Positions 34,222-44,300 of a stretch of DNA of 64,000 nt are shown here, piece by piece (positions within the stretch are counted from its first letter, which is position 1; every line of letters starts with the position of its first letter). The position numbers and the translations under genes are program-made. Source of the stretch: Gammaproteobacteria bacterium (GTDB lineage: Bacteria; Pseudomonadota; Gammaproteobacteria; Pseudomonadales; JADFDG01); contig JADFDG010000001.1 in the NCBI GenBank assembly GCA_018262975.1, positions 99,372 through 163,371 on the forward strand. The letters are read 5' to 3'. The notes under the pieces were generated by a model that was not told the origin of the DNA, did not search any database, and saw nothing but the letters and a program-made list of their open reading frames with translations.

Positions 34222-37200
34222 ATGTCGGGGCGTTTCAAGGCCCGCCCGGGAAACCGGGCGGGTCTTCCGCCTTCAATCCCTGACGGCAGCCACCAGGCAT
34301 GCCGCGAGGGCTTTCTGCTGCCGACGCCCGAGCGCCGGCAACGGAAAGCCCTGCGCGATCTGCTGGCCTTCGCCATGGTTTGCTGGCTCTTCCTCCTCGC
34401 CCTGCCCCAGGCGCATGCCTCCCTCCTGATCGACCGCCAGGCCCGGCTCGACAACGACCACGGTACCTTCTGGTCGCAGGGCGGAGCGGTCGCACTGCTG
34501 CTCAACCTCGAGTTCCTGCGCTACGACCCGTCGATCGCCCCCAACACGGTGGTGTCGCCGGTCACGCTCGCGGGCGGCAGTGCGACCTTGCCCGGACCAT
34601 CCGACGGCGACGGATCGCCGCTGATGGGCTCGATCGCCAACCCGGTCGTCACGACGCTGCCCCTGGTGGCAGCCGGTGACACGCCGGTCTACGCCGACGG
34701 CGAAGCCGTCTTCTTCCGCGCCACCTACTCGCCGGCCACGCTCGCCAACGATCCGCTGGTGATCGACGTCGCGCAGGTACGCGTGCGCATCTATTCCGGA
34801 TCGGTACTCCTCGACGAGGAAGTGCTCGAGATCCACGAAACAGGCCTCGACACGGGCCTGTTCACCGGCTACCTGCAGGACGCCCCGCTCGCCGGCGGCG
34901 CCGGCGACGGCCTGCTGATGGTGCCGCCGGACGCGCGCATCGAAATCATCGACGTCGATGATTTGCGCGTGGCGCTGGACCTGTTCGGCAACATCGTTCC
35001 GCCGGATGCGCTCGATTCGATCGTCAACGCCGGCACCGCCCCGCCCGCGCCGGCAGGCGAACTGCTGTTCGTCACCAAGCGCGCCATGCGCGACGCGGTT
35101 GCCGTCGGCGATTTCCTGCAGTACCAGGTCACGGTGGAGAACACTTCTGCCGGCACCGCCACCGGCGTAACCCTGCGCGACGTGTTGCCGCGCGGCTTCC
35201 GCTACGTGGCAGGTTCGGCGACGCTCGACGGGGCCGCCCTGCCCGACCCGGTCATTGGCGGCGATGGCGCGCAACTCGCCTTTGCGCTGGGCAATGTCGC
35301 CGGCACGCAACAGGTCGAACTGCGCTACGTCGTGGAGGTCGGTGCCGGCGTGCGCGACGGGCGCGCCACCAACGTGGCCGTCGCCAGCGATTCGGGCACC
35401 ATGACCTCGAACGTCGCGCGCGCATCGGTGAAAATCACCGAGGACCTGTTCCGCTCCGGCGCGATCCTGGCCGGACGGGTGCTGGTGGACAGTTGCGGCG
35501 AGCAGCCGACAACCGCCGCGGCCCCGCAACGCGGCATCGCCGACGTGCGCCTCTACCTGGAGAACGGCACCACGGTCCTGACGGACAGCCACGGCCGCTA
35601 CCACGTTTCCGGCCTGACGCCGGGCACGCACGTCGTGCAGCTCGACACCGAGTCGCTGCCGGCCGGCTATCGCCCGGTGCTGTGCAACGACAACACGCGC
35701 CGCGCCGGCAGTGCGACCTCGCAGTTCATCAACGTGCAGGGCGGCACCCTCTGGCGTGCGGACTTCCACCTCGCCCGCGTGGAGGCAGAGGCACCCGCGG
35801 CAGTCGAGACGGCGCCGGAAGCGCCGGTGGCGACCGAGGCGACCGTGTCCGTGCGACTGACCAGCACCACCGACTACGGCATCATCCGCTACCGTGCCGA
35901 GTTGTCCGGCAGCAGCGCGCCCTTGCGTGACGTGAAGCTGGCCGTGCAGTTGCCGGATGGCCTGCAGGTGGTCAAGGGCAGCGTACGCCGCGACGGCAAT
36001 GACGCCGCCATGCGGCGTGACAACGGGTTGCGCTTCGTGGAACTCGGCAGCACCAACGGTCCGTGGACCACGGTGATCGAGTTCGATGCCATCGCTGCCA
36101 GCGACGATACCCAGGGCGAGATGGTCGCCAGCGTCTGGCTGGTGACCGGCGATGACCCGGAGACCGATCGCACGCCGCCGGCGAAGAACACCGCCACGCT
36201 CGGCAAGCCACGCGGCGGCAACGAGGTGGAGATGAACGTTTCCACCAACTTCGCGCCCCTGAGCGCCGAGCTGTCGGCGATCGACAAGCTGAAGCTGGAC
36301 GACATCGTCATCCGCCTGCGCGAACTGAACGATCCGCAGGTGATCGTCACCGGCCACACCGACTCCACGCCGATCGTCGCACCCGCGGCTGCCGACAACG
36401 GCAGTGCCAACGGCAAGAACGGCAAGAACGGCAAGAAGAAAAAGAACCGCAAGAAGGCGGCCGTTGCCCAGGTCACCCGCAAGCTCCCCTATGCCAGCAA
36501 CGAAGCGCTGTCGCAGGCGCGCGCCGCCGCCGTGGCCGCCTACCTGAGCGAGCAACTGCAATTGCCGGCCGAGGCGGTCACCGTGATCGGTGCCGGCGCC
36601 CGCGAGCCGGTCGCCAGCAACAAGACCGCCGAGGGACGCGCGCAGAACCGCCGCGTGGCAGTCGTGGCCAATTCACGCACGCGTGCGGAAGCCGCGGATA
36701 TTGCCCTGACCCTCAGCGACAGCGGCCCGGTCGAGCACGTCATCGCACTGGCCGCGGTCGCACCGGTGGAAACTGCGCCTGCGCAGCCGGCAGAAACCGA
36801 TACTGCCGCCGCGGAAGCGACCGCCGCGGCCGCACCGGCGACCGGCATCCTCGACTTCACCGATGGCCAGCACCTTGCGCAACGCATCCAGCAGGTGCGC
36901 GTGGCCATGGACTCGCGTCTCAAGCCGCAGCTGTTTGTCGATGGCAGGGAAATCCCTGCCGAGCGGATCGGCTACCGGGGCGTTGACCGCGAGACCGGCG
37001 TCACGCTGTACAGCTATATCGGTGTCGATTTCGGCGACCGCGGCGAACACGTACTGCGGCTGACCGGCGCAGATGGTTTCGGCAACCTGCGCATGGACCG
37101 CAGCGTGCGCGTGGTGCGCACCGGCGACGTGCACGATATCCGGCTGGTCGAGGCCGGCGGCAACGTCGCCGACGGCAAGACGCCGGTGGTCATCAAGCTG

Positions 37201-39969
37201 GAACTGCTCGACGAGCAACGCCGTGCGATCAGCGGCGGCGCAACGCTTGCCCTGCTGTCCGGCGGGCTGGTTCCCGACGACAGTGCGCAGCCGGGCGACC
37301 CGCTGGAGCGACCGGATACCGTCGTCAACGCGCACAGCGACGGCACCGTGCATTTCCGTCCGGTCACGCAGTCCGGCCGCTACACCGTGCGCCTGTCCTG
37401 GGCCGACGGTGAATACGAGGACTTCACGGTGTTCGTGAAGCCGCACTTCCGTGACTGGATCCTCGTCGGCCTGGCCGAGGGCACCACCGCATACCGTACG
37501 CTGAGCGGCAACATGCAGCCGCTCAGCGCCGACGAGCGCGACGAGGGCTTCGGCACCGATGGCCGCGTGGCCTTCTTCGCCAAGGGCCAGGTGCGTGGCG
37601 AATGGCTGCTCACGGTTGCCTACGATACGGGCAAGGCGCGCAGCGAGGGGCTTGCCGACCAGATCGACCCCAACGCCTGGTACACGTTGTACGGTGACAA
37701 CACGCAGTACGAAAACGACGCGGCCAGCCAGCGCAAGTTGTACCTCAAGATCGAACGGGAGAACTTCTATGCCCTGTTCGGCGATTTCGACACCGGGCTG
37801 GACGTCACCGAGCTGTCGCGCTACCAGCGCCGCCTCAACGGCGTGAAGACCGAGTACTGGGGCGAGCGCACCGACGTGCTGGCCTTCGCCAGCGAAACCC
37901 GCCAGGCCTACATGCGCGATGCGCTGCGCGGCGATGGCACCTCGGGCCTGTATCGCCTGCGCCGCGGCGACATCGTCCCCGGCTCCGAGACCATCACCAT
38001 CGAGGTGCGTGACCGCTTCCGCGATGACGTCGTGCTGGAAAGCCGCCCGCTCACCCCGTTCATCGACTACAACCTCGACCCCGTCGACGGCACGCTGTGG
38101 TTCAAGGAACCCGTGATGTCGCAGGACGACGCCTTCAACCCGGTATTCATCGTCGTCGAGTACGAGGTCGACAACGCCGGCGAGGACACCACCGGCGGCG
38201 TACGCGTGGTCACCTCGCCGGTGGATGACGTCAAGATCGGCATCACCGGCGTGCGCGAAGGCCTGGGCGATGGCAACGCGACGCTGGCCGGCGTGGACGT
38301 GGAATACGACATCGACGAGCGCAACAAGCTGGTCGTGGAAGCCGCGGCCACCGGCAGCAACCTGCCGGCAGCCGCCACCAGCACGCCCACCGGCGCCGGC
38401 GGCGACGGCAGCGCCTGGCTGGTGCGCCACTCCTACAAGTCCGGCAAGCTGCAGGCGCGCAACTACCTGCGCAACGCCGACGCCGGCTTCGGCCTCGGCC
38501 AGCAGGCCTCCTCTACCGAGGGCAGCCGCGAGATCGGTACCGAACTGCGCTACAACATCGACGACAACCTCAGCGTCGAGGGCAAGCTGTTGCGCGACGA
38601 GCAACTGGATAACGGCCGCGCGCGCGACCTCGCCGAAGTGCGCCTGAACCGCGACGAGGACGACATCGCCTGGTACGGCGGCGTGCGGCTGGTGAACGAC
38701 GCCGGCGACGCCACGCTGGGGGATCGCAGTTCGCAGCAACTGGTCGCTGGTGGCCGTCGTCGCCTGCTGGACGACCAGCTCGCACTGAAAATCGACGCCG
38801 AAACCAATGTCGCGGAAGCCGATCCGAATTCGGTCGACTACCCGCACCGCCTGCGTGGCGGCGCCGACTACCGCATCGGCAAGCGCACCACCTTGTTCGC
38901 CGACCAGGAATTCGCCTGGGGCAACGGCCAGGATAGCCAGCACACCCGCGCCGGCGTGCGCAACACGCCCTGGCGCGGCGCGCAGGCGAGCACCTCCGTC
39001 GGCCGGGAACTGACCGAGTACGGTCCACGCGTTTATGCCAATGCCGGGCTGGTGCAGACCTGGAACGTGACCAGCCACTGGACCGTCGATGCCGGCCTGG
39101 ATCGCGTGGCGACGCTGGCCGACCCGGGCACCCCGACGTTCGACCCCGACGTGCCGCCCACCAATGGCGAGGCGACCGAGGACTTCACCGCCCTGTTTGC
39201 CGGCGCCGCCTACCAGGACGGCGAGTGGAAGCTGCGCAGCCGAGCCGAGTGGCGCAATGGCAAGAGCGACGACAAGCGCAACCTGTCCGCCGCCCTGTAC
39301 CGCGAACTCGACGACACCAACACCGTCGGTGCCTCGCTGCGCTACATGGACAGCGCGCGCGTCACCGGCGAGGATGAAACGAGCATGGAACTGCAGGGCG
39401 ACTGGGCACACCGGCCGGACAACGGCGACTGGATGGTGCTCGAGCAACTCAAGTACATCATCGACCGCCGTGAAACGGCCGGCAGCAGCCTCGACGGAAG
39501 GCGCCTGGTCAACAACCTCAACGCCAACTGGCAGTACGACGCGCGCAACCAGCTGTCGCTGCAATACGGCGCCAAGTACGTGATCGATACCATCGACGAG
39601 CGCCGCTATCGCGGTTACACCGATGTCATCGGCGCCGAATACCGCCACGACCTGACTGCACAATGGGACGTGGGCGCGCGCACCAGCATGCTGCATTCCT
39701 GGCGTGCAGGGACGGCCGATGAGTCCTTCGGGCTTTTCGTGGGCTACAGCCCCCGCAAGGACATCTGGGTGAGCGTGGGCTACAACTTCACCGGCTTCCG
39801 CGACGACGACTTTGCCGGCGCGGACTACCGCGACCAGGGCCTGAACCTGGCCCTGCGCATCAAGTTCGACCGGGATTCGCTGCAAGCCGCGACGCGCAGC
39901 CTGCGTGGGAGCTCGCTGCCCTCCCCCCGGCCCTATGACGTACATCAGGAAACCCCGCCAACACCTTGA
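34222..39969 (+). CDS. giant multidomain outer-membrane protein (DUF11, OmpA-like, beta-barrel)
   Basis: A 1915-residue protein, the largest in the window. A signal-like segment lies at residues ~38-66 (RRQRKALRDLLAF then WLFLLALPQAHA). A DUF11 domain (~279-400) and a carboxypeptidase-regulatory/SdrD-B-like domain (~417-480, RGIADVRLYLENGTTVLTDS) follow. Next comes an OmpA-like peptidoglycan-binding region (~690-820, VIVTGHTDSTP and GRAQNRRVAVVA), interrupted by a Lys/Asn/Gly-rich insertion (~721-748). Ig-like segments precede a long C-terminal region (~1075-1890) of alternating strands that looks like an outer-membrane barrel. Start 34222 is the only ATG ahead of the basic signal-peptide region, but a strong hairpin lies inside this first part. 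Confidence 0.75.
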   Translation: MSGRFKARPGNRAGLPPSIPDGSHQACREGFLLPTPERRQRKALRDLLAFAMVCWLFLLALPQAHASLLIDRQARLDNDHGTFWSQGGAVALLLNLEFLRYDPSIAPNTVVSPVTLAGGSATLPGPSDGDGSPLMGSIANPVVTTLPLVAAGDTPVYADGEAVFFRATYSPATLANDPLVIDVAQVRVRIYSGSVLLDEEVLEIHETGLDTGLFTGYLQDAPLAGGAGDGLLMVPPDARIEIIDVDDLRVALDLFGNIVPPDALDSIVNAGTAPPAPAGELLFVTKRAMRDAVAVGDFLQYQVTVENTSAGTATGVTLRDVLPRGFRYVAGSATLDGAALPDPVIGGDGAQLAFALGNVAGTQQVELRYVVEVGAGVRDGRATNVAVASDSGTMTSNVARASVKITEDLFRSGAILAGRVLVDSCGEQPTTAAAPQRGIADVRLYLENGTTVLTDSHGRYHVSGLTPGTHVVQLDTESLPAGYRPVLCNDNTRRAGSATSQFINVQGGTLWRADFHLARVEAEAPAAVETAPEAPVATEATVSVRLTSTTDYGIIRYRAELSGSSAPLRDVKLAVQLPDGLQVVKGSVRRDGNDAAMRRDNGLRFVELGSTNGPWTTVIEFDAIAASDDTQGEMVASVWLVTGDDPETDRTPPAKNTATLGKPRGGNEVEMNVSTNFAPLSAELSAIDKLKLDDIVIRLRELNDPQVIVTGHTDSTPIVAPAAADNGSANGKNGKNGKKKKNRKKAAVAQVTRKLPYASNEALSQARAAAVAAYLSEQLQLPAEAVTVIGAGAREPVASNKTAEGRAQNRRVAVVANSRTRAEAADIALTLSDSGPVEHVIALAAVAPVETAPAQPAETDTAAAEATAAAAPATGILDFTDGQHLAQRIQQVRVAMDSRLKPQLFVDGREIPAERIGYRGVDRETGVTLYSYIGVDFGDRGEHVLRLTGADGFGNLRMDRSVRVVRTGDVHDIRLVEAGGNVADGKTPVVIKLELLDEQRRAISGGATLALLSGGLVPDDSAQPGDPLERPDTVVNAHSDGTVHFRPVTQSGRYTVRLSWADGEYEDFTVFVKPHFRDWILVGLAEGTTAYRTLSGNMQPLSADERDEGFGTDGRVAFFAKGQVRGEWLLTVAYDTGKARSEGLADQIDPNAWYTLYGDNTQYENDAASQRKLYLKIERENFYALFGDFDTGLDVTELSRYQRRLNGVKTEYWGERTDVLAFASETRQAYMRDALRGDGTSGLYRLRRGDIVPGSETITIEVRDRFRDDVVLESRPLTPFIDYNLDPVDGTLWFKEPVMSQDDAFNPVFIVVEYEVDNAGEDTTGGVRVVTSPVDDVKIGITGVREGLGDGNATLAGVDVEYDIDERNKLVVEAAATGSNLPAAATSTPTGAGGDGSAWLVRHSYKSGKLQARNYLRNADAGFGLGQQASSTEGSREIGTELRYNIDDNLSVEGKLLRDEQLDNGRARDLAEVRLNRDEDDIAWYGGVRLVNDAGDATLGDRSSQQLVAGGRRRLLDDQLALKIDAETNVAEADPNSVDYPHRLRGGADYRIGKRTTLFADQEFAWGNGQDSQHTRAGVRNTPWRGAQASTSVGRELTEYGPRVYANAGLVQTWNVTSHWTVDAGLDRVATLADPGTPTFDPDVPPTNGEATEDFTALFAGAAYQDGEWKLRSRAEWRNGKSDDKRNLSAALYRELDDTNTVGASLRYMDSARVTGEDETSMELQGDWAHRPDNGDWMVLEQLKYIIDRRETAGSSLDGRRLVNNLNANWQYDARNQLSLQYGAKYVIDTIDERRYRGYTDVIGAEYRHDLTAQWDVGARTSMLHSWRAGTADESFGLFVGYSPRKDIWVSVGYNFTGFRDDDFAGADYRDQGLNLALRIKFDRDSLQAATRSLRGSSLPSPRPYDVHQETPPTP
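34237..34266 (+). terminator. GAAA-loop hairpin at the start of the giant gene
   Basis: A 13-bp stem (34237-34249 with 34254-34266, one G-U pair) closed by a GAAA tetraloop lies 42 bp after the preceding stop and 15 bp into the giant reading frame. The T-tract is poor. It looks like a terminator or attenuator, which is odd inside coding sequence. Either the true start is further downstream or the hairpin limits read-through and translation of the large protein. Confidence 0.55.
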
Positions 39970-40042
39970 ACACGGGATGCCGGCGCCCACAATTACGGCC
40001 AGAATACCGGCCTGTACGCACTATCAGGAAAAGGAGAACCCG

Positions 40043-41209
40043 ATGGCAGACCCCCGCAGTACCGGCGACGCCCAACCGGCCATCCTCGTCGTCGACGCAT
40101 CGAAGGTGACACTGGTCGCCGCCCGCAAGCTGCTCGAGCCGCATTTCGGCGTTTACCTCGCCGAAAGCGGCGTCGCCGCCTGGGAGCTGGTGGAATCAAT
40201 TCCCGAGATCGCCGCCGTCTTCACCGACCAGAACCTGCCCGGCATGTGCGGCATCACCCTGCTGCGCCAGATCCGCGCGGCGCAGGACCCGCGCGTCGCC
40301 GACCTGCCGGTGGTCATCATCACCAGTGGCGAGCGTAACGAGACCGCGCGCCGCGAGGCGTTCGAGGCGGGCGCCACCGACTTCGTGCTCAAGCCCTTCG
40401 ACGCCGTCGACCTGCTGACCCGCGCGCGCGCCTGGAGCAGCACGTCGCAGCGGGCCACCAGCCTGCGCCAGACGAATACCACGCTGCGGGAACTGGTGAC
40501 GGTCGATGCGGATACCCGTGCCGGTAACCGTGATTATTTCCTGCAGGAAGCCATCAAGGACCGCTCCTTCTGCAACCGCCATGGCAGCGATCATTCCCTG
40601 CTGTACATCAGCATCGACAATTTCGAGCGCATCCAGTCCGAACACGGCCGCGCCGCCGCGCGCGAGGCCGTGGCCCATGCGGCGGAAGCCATCCGCTCGC
40701 GCTGCCGCCGCGAGGACACGTTCGGGCGCGTTGGCGACCAGGCGTTCGCGCTCTCGCTGCTGCAGACCGGCGCGGTCGGCGCACGCGTGCTGGCCGAGCG
40801 CATCCGCCAGGCCGTCGCGCTGAAAGCGTTCAAGCCGCGTGGCGTGGTGGTACCCCTCACGGTAAGCATCGGCGTCACCATGCTGCCGGCGGAACCGGAC
40901 CTCAAGGCCGAGCAGTTGCTGGAGGCGGCGGAACGCTCGGCGCGCGTTGCCAGCCGTGCCGGTGGCAACCAGGTGCACGTGTCACCCGAAGCGCTGGCCG
41001 CCGGCAACCGGGCAGCAAAGCGCCCGGCCGCCAGCGCCCCGCCCGCTGCCGCCGGATCACCCACGCTGCCGGGCTCTGCCGCGATCAGCGACGACCCGGA
41101 AGGTTTCATCGAGGAATTGCTGCCCCTGTTGCAGCAACTCGGCGATGCCAACCGCCTCGCACTGATCGACCGCCTGCTGGTGATGACGGAAACGCCGTCG
41201 GACGCCTGA
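40043..41209 (+). CDS. response regulator with degenerate GGDEF domain
   Basis: A 388-residue protein. A receiver domain (residues ~14-135) has VVDASKVT, the phospho-acceptor Asp in FTDQNLPGMCG and Lys in LKPFDA. A GGDEF-fold domain (~150-310) follows. Its active-site loop reads GRVGDQAFAL near residues 228-237 instead of GGDEF, so diguanylate cyclase activity is unlikely; SIGVTMLP later in the domain is family-like. A Pro/Ala linker and a short helical tail complete it. AAGGAG precedes the ATG at 40043. It may sense c-di-GMP or signal through protein contacts. Confidence 0.85.
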   Translation: MADPRSTGDAQPAILVVDASKVTLVAARKLLEPHFGVYLAESGVAAWELVESIPEIAAVFTDQNLPGMCGITLLRQIRAAQDPRVADLPVVIITSGERNETARREAFEAGATDFVLKPFDAVDLLTRARAWSSTSQRATSLRQTNTTLRELVTVDADTRAGNRDYFLQEAIKDRSFCNRHGSDHSLLYISIDNFERIQSEHGRAAAREAVAHAAEAIRSRCRREDTFGRVGDQAFALSLLQTGAVGARVLAERIRQAVALKAFKPRGVVVPLTVSIGVTMLPAEPDLKAEQLLEAAERSARVASRAGGNQVHVSPEALAAGNRAAKRPAASAPPAAAGSPTLPGSAAISDDPEGFIEELLPLLQQLGDANRLALIDRLLVMTETPSDA

Positions 41210-41225
41210 CGTCCGGCGGATGGCG

Positions 41226-41597
41226 TCAGCGGCGCGCCGCGCGCAGCCGCATGAACAGCCGCCAGAGCACGCCGGCCACCAGGATGCCCAGCAGGTTGGC
41301 CAGGGCGTCCTGCCACTCGCCGTGGCGGTACCCCGTGGCCGCCTGCGCAAATTCGATGGCAACGCCATAGACGAACACCCAAGCGCCGGCCACGGTCGTG
41401 CGCGGCGGCGACTGGGACGGCAACAGCAGCAGCGTCAGCACGCCGTAGTTGAGGGCGTGCACCAGCTTGTCCCAGGCATTCACGGCCGGCAGGGCCTCCA
41501 CCGGTACCAGCGATGCCCAGGCCGTCCACACGGCGGCAATGGCGAACAGCACGCGCCAGACGTTGCGCTGGCGTTCGGCGTCATGGTCTTTCAACAT
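41226..41597 (-). CDS. VanZ-like family membrane protein
   Basis: A 123-residue inner-membrane protein with four hydrophobic helices. The NAWDKLVHALNYGVLTLLLL and YGVAIEFAQAATGYRHGEWQDALANLLGI segments, here given in parts, are the VanZ-like family pattern (conserved Asp-Lys-His and Glu...Asp..N). The family takes its name from VanZ of vancomycin resistance, but most members have no known function. It is divergent from the CoA-binding gene with 48 bp between the starts. Confidence 0.82.
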   Translation of the reverse strand: MLKDHDAERQRNVWRVLFAIAAVWTAWASLVPVEALPAVNAWDKLVHALNYGVLTLLLLPSQSPPRTTVAGAWVFVYGVAIEFAQAATGYRHGEWQDALANLLGILVAGVLWRLFMRLRAARR

Positions 41598-41645
41598 GGT
41601 CCTCCCCCGGCGGCAGGCCGGCCCCAGGATGCGGAGGATAACGCG

Positions 41646-42017
41646 ATGGCGACGTCAGAAAACGTGGTGGTGCTGGGCGCCAGCCCGGACAAGGATCGCT
41701 ACAGCAACAAGGCGATGCACCTGCTTGGCGTGCACGGCCACCGGGTGATCCTCGTCAGTCCGCTGTACACGGAGATCGAGGGCCAGCCGGTGCTCAAGGA
41801 CCTGGGGTCCGTGCAGGGCCCGGTGGATACCCTCACCCTGTATCTTTCCCCCAAGCGACTGCTGCCGATTGCCGACGACATCGTGCGCCTCAAGCCTGGC
41901 CGGGTGATATTCAACCCGGGCACGGAAACAGCGGAACTGCAGGCAAGACTGGACGCGGCGGGGATCCCGTGGCTGGAGGCCTGCACACTGGTCATGCTGC
42001 GCACCGGGCAGTACTGA
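41646..42017 (+). CDS. CoA-binding domain protein (YccU-like)
   Basis: A 123-residue Rossmann-fold CoA-binding protein, single domain. It shows VVVLGASPDKDRYSNKA, the VYPINP-like strand replaced by VILVSPLYTEIEGQP, the VDTLTLYLSP strand, and INPGTE-type FNPGTET with C-terminal LEACTLVML. Small members of this family bind CoA; their role is undefined. GGAGG lies 9-10 nt upstream of the ATG at 41646. Confidence 0.82.
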   Translation: MATSENVVVLGASPDKDRYSNKAMHLLGVHGHRVILVSPLYTEIEGQPVLKDLGSVQGPVDTLTLYLSPKRLLPIADDIVRLKPGRVIFNPGTETAELQARLDAAGIPWLEACTLVMLRTGQY

Positions 42018-42033
42018 GATACCCGCGCCCTCG

Positions 42034-42390
42034 CTACAGGGGAATCGCGCCGAGGCAGCCGCGGGCGTGCAGCGCGTCGGCGGGCGAGGCATACAGTTCG
42101 ATGGAGTGCGGCTTCACGAGCAGCGTGGCGCCGCCGTTGAGCAGGATGGCGCCGCCGGACTGCTCGCGGACATAGCCGGAACCGCTTGCCCAGACCGGCG
42201 CCGACGCCGCCGGGATCTCCAGTACGCCACGCACACCGTTGCCGAGCGGGTCATCAAGCGCGTCGCGATCACGTGCAAAGCGGACCAGCGCGGCAGTGAT
42301 CGCCAGGCACCAGCCGCGGCGCAACACCACCACCGAACGGGCGGTGTCGCCCTCGCCTTCGTGGATGAGCTGTTCGACCATGTCGTTCAT
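42034..42390 (-). CDS. hypothetical protein
   Basis: A 118-residue protein without signal peptide or membrane helix. It has a helical N-terminal third with an acidic stretch (HEGEGDTARS) and a beta-rich C-terminal half with GSGYVREQSGGAILLNGGAT. I recognise no family. The ATG at 42390 is preferred; the frame stays open upstream only because it runs through the dispersed repeat arm at 42411-42434, which is unlikely to be coding. Confidence 0.55.
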   Translation of the reverse strand: MNDMVEQLIHEGEGDTARSVVVLRRGWCLAITAALVRFARDRDALDDPLGNGVRGVLEIPAASAPVWASGSGYVREQSGGAILLNGGATLLVKPHSIELYASPADALHARGCLGAIPL

Positions 42391-42410
42391 CGGGGTAGAC
42401 CTGTATGGGG

Positions 42411-42434
42411 TCGGGGGCATGGCCCCCTCTCTAC
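42411..42434. repeat. single arm of the dispersed 24-bp repeat
   Basis: Identical over all 24 bases to the right arm of the inverted repeat at 18862-18885. No matching inverted arm is adjacent, but the core can still form a 6-bp hairpin with a 3-nt loop. It lies between the pntB terminator and the start of the small hypothetical gene. Confidence 0.8.
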
Positions 42435-42452
42435 GAAGAGCAGGGCACAAAC

Positions 42453-42476
42453 GAAAAGGCCGCGCAGTGCGCGGCC
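42453..42476 (-). terminator. rho-independent terminator of the pnt operon
   Basis: An 8-bp stem (42458-42465 with 42469-42476, 3-nt loop) is followed on the minus strand by TTTT (42454-42457 as A-run). It lies about 26 bp beyond the pntB stop. Confidence 0.75.
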
Positions 42477-42501
42477 CTTCCGGTAACAGCTCGCAGCGTG
42501 G

Positions 42502-43914
<1,413 letters not shown>

Positions 43915-43926
43915 GGTCGTTGCTCC

Positions 43927-44286
43927 TTACTGCTTTTTCTTCTTGCCCTTGAACATGTCCAACATGCGCTCGGTGACGGCAAAGCCACCGAAGATGTTGA
44001 TGCTCGCGAGCAATACGGCAACCGCACCGAGGATGCTGGTCGCGGTGATTTCCTGGCCACCCACCGGCACCACCTGCAGCATGGCGCCGACGATGATGAT
44101 GCCCGACAGGGCGTTGGTGACCGCCATCAGCGGGGTGTGCAGGGCGGGCGTCACGCTCCACACCACGTAGTAACCGACGAAGATCGCCAGCACGAACACG
44201 GTGAAGACGGAAACGAAGGGAACGGCACTGGCGTGGGTGGCGACTTCCGCCACCTGCGCACCGGCCTGGGCAATGATCTCGTTCAT
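43927..44286 (-). CDS. pntAB: NAD(P) transhydrogenase subunit alpha, membrane part
   Basis: A 119-residue membrane protein with three to four helices ([55 protein letters not shown]) corresponding to the C-terminal membrane part of E. coli PntA. The split-alpha arrangement is common outside the enterics. The ATG at 44286 follows GGGAG; a GTG immediately before it is a less likely start. It lies 14 nt after pntAA and 12 nt before pntB. Confidence 0.93.
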   Translation of the reverse strand: MNEIIAQAGAQVAEVATHASAVPFVSVFTVFVLAIFVGYYVVWSVTPALHTPLMAVTNALSGIIIVGAMLQVVPVGGQEITATSILGAVAVLLASINIFGGFAVTERMLDMFKGKKKKQ

Positions 44287-44300
44287 CACGGGTCTCCCGG

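Noticed and set aside
36673..39990. 1105-codon minus-strand frame opposite the giant gene
   Set aside because: It is antisense to a well-supported protein. Its translation is His/Val/Ala/Gly-rich shadow composition without domains.
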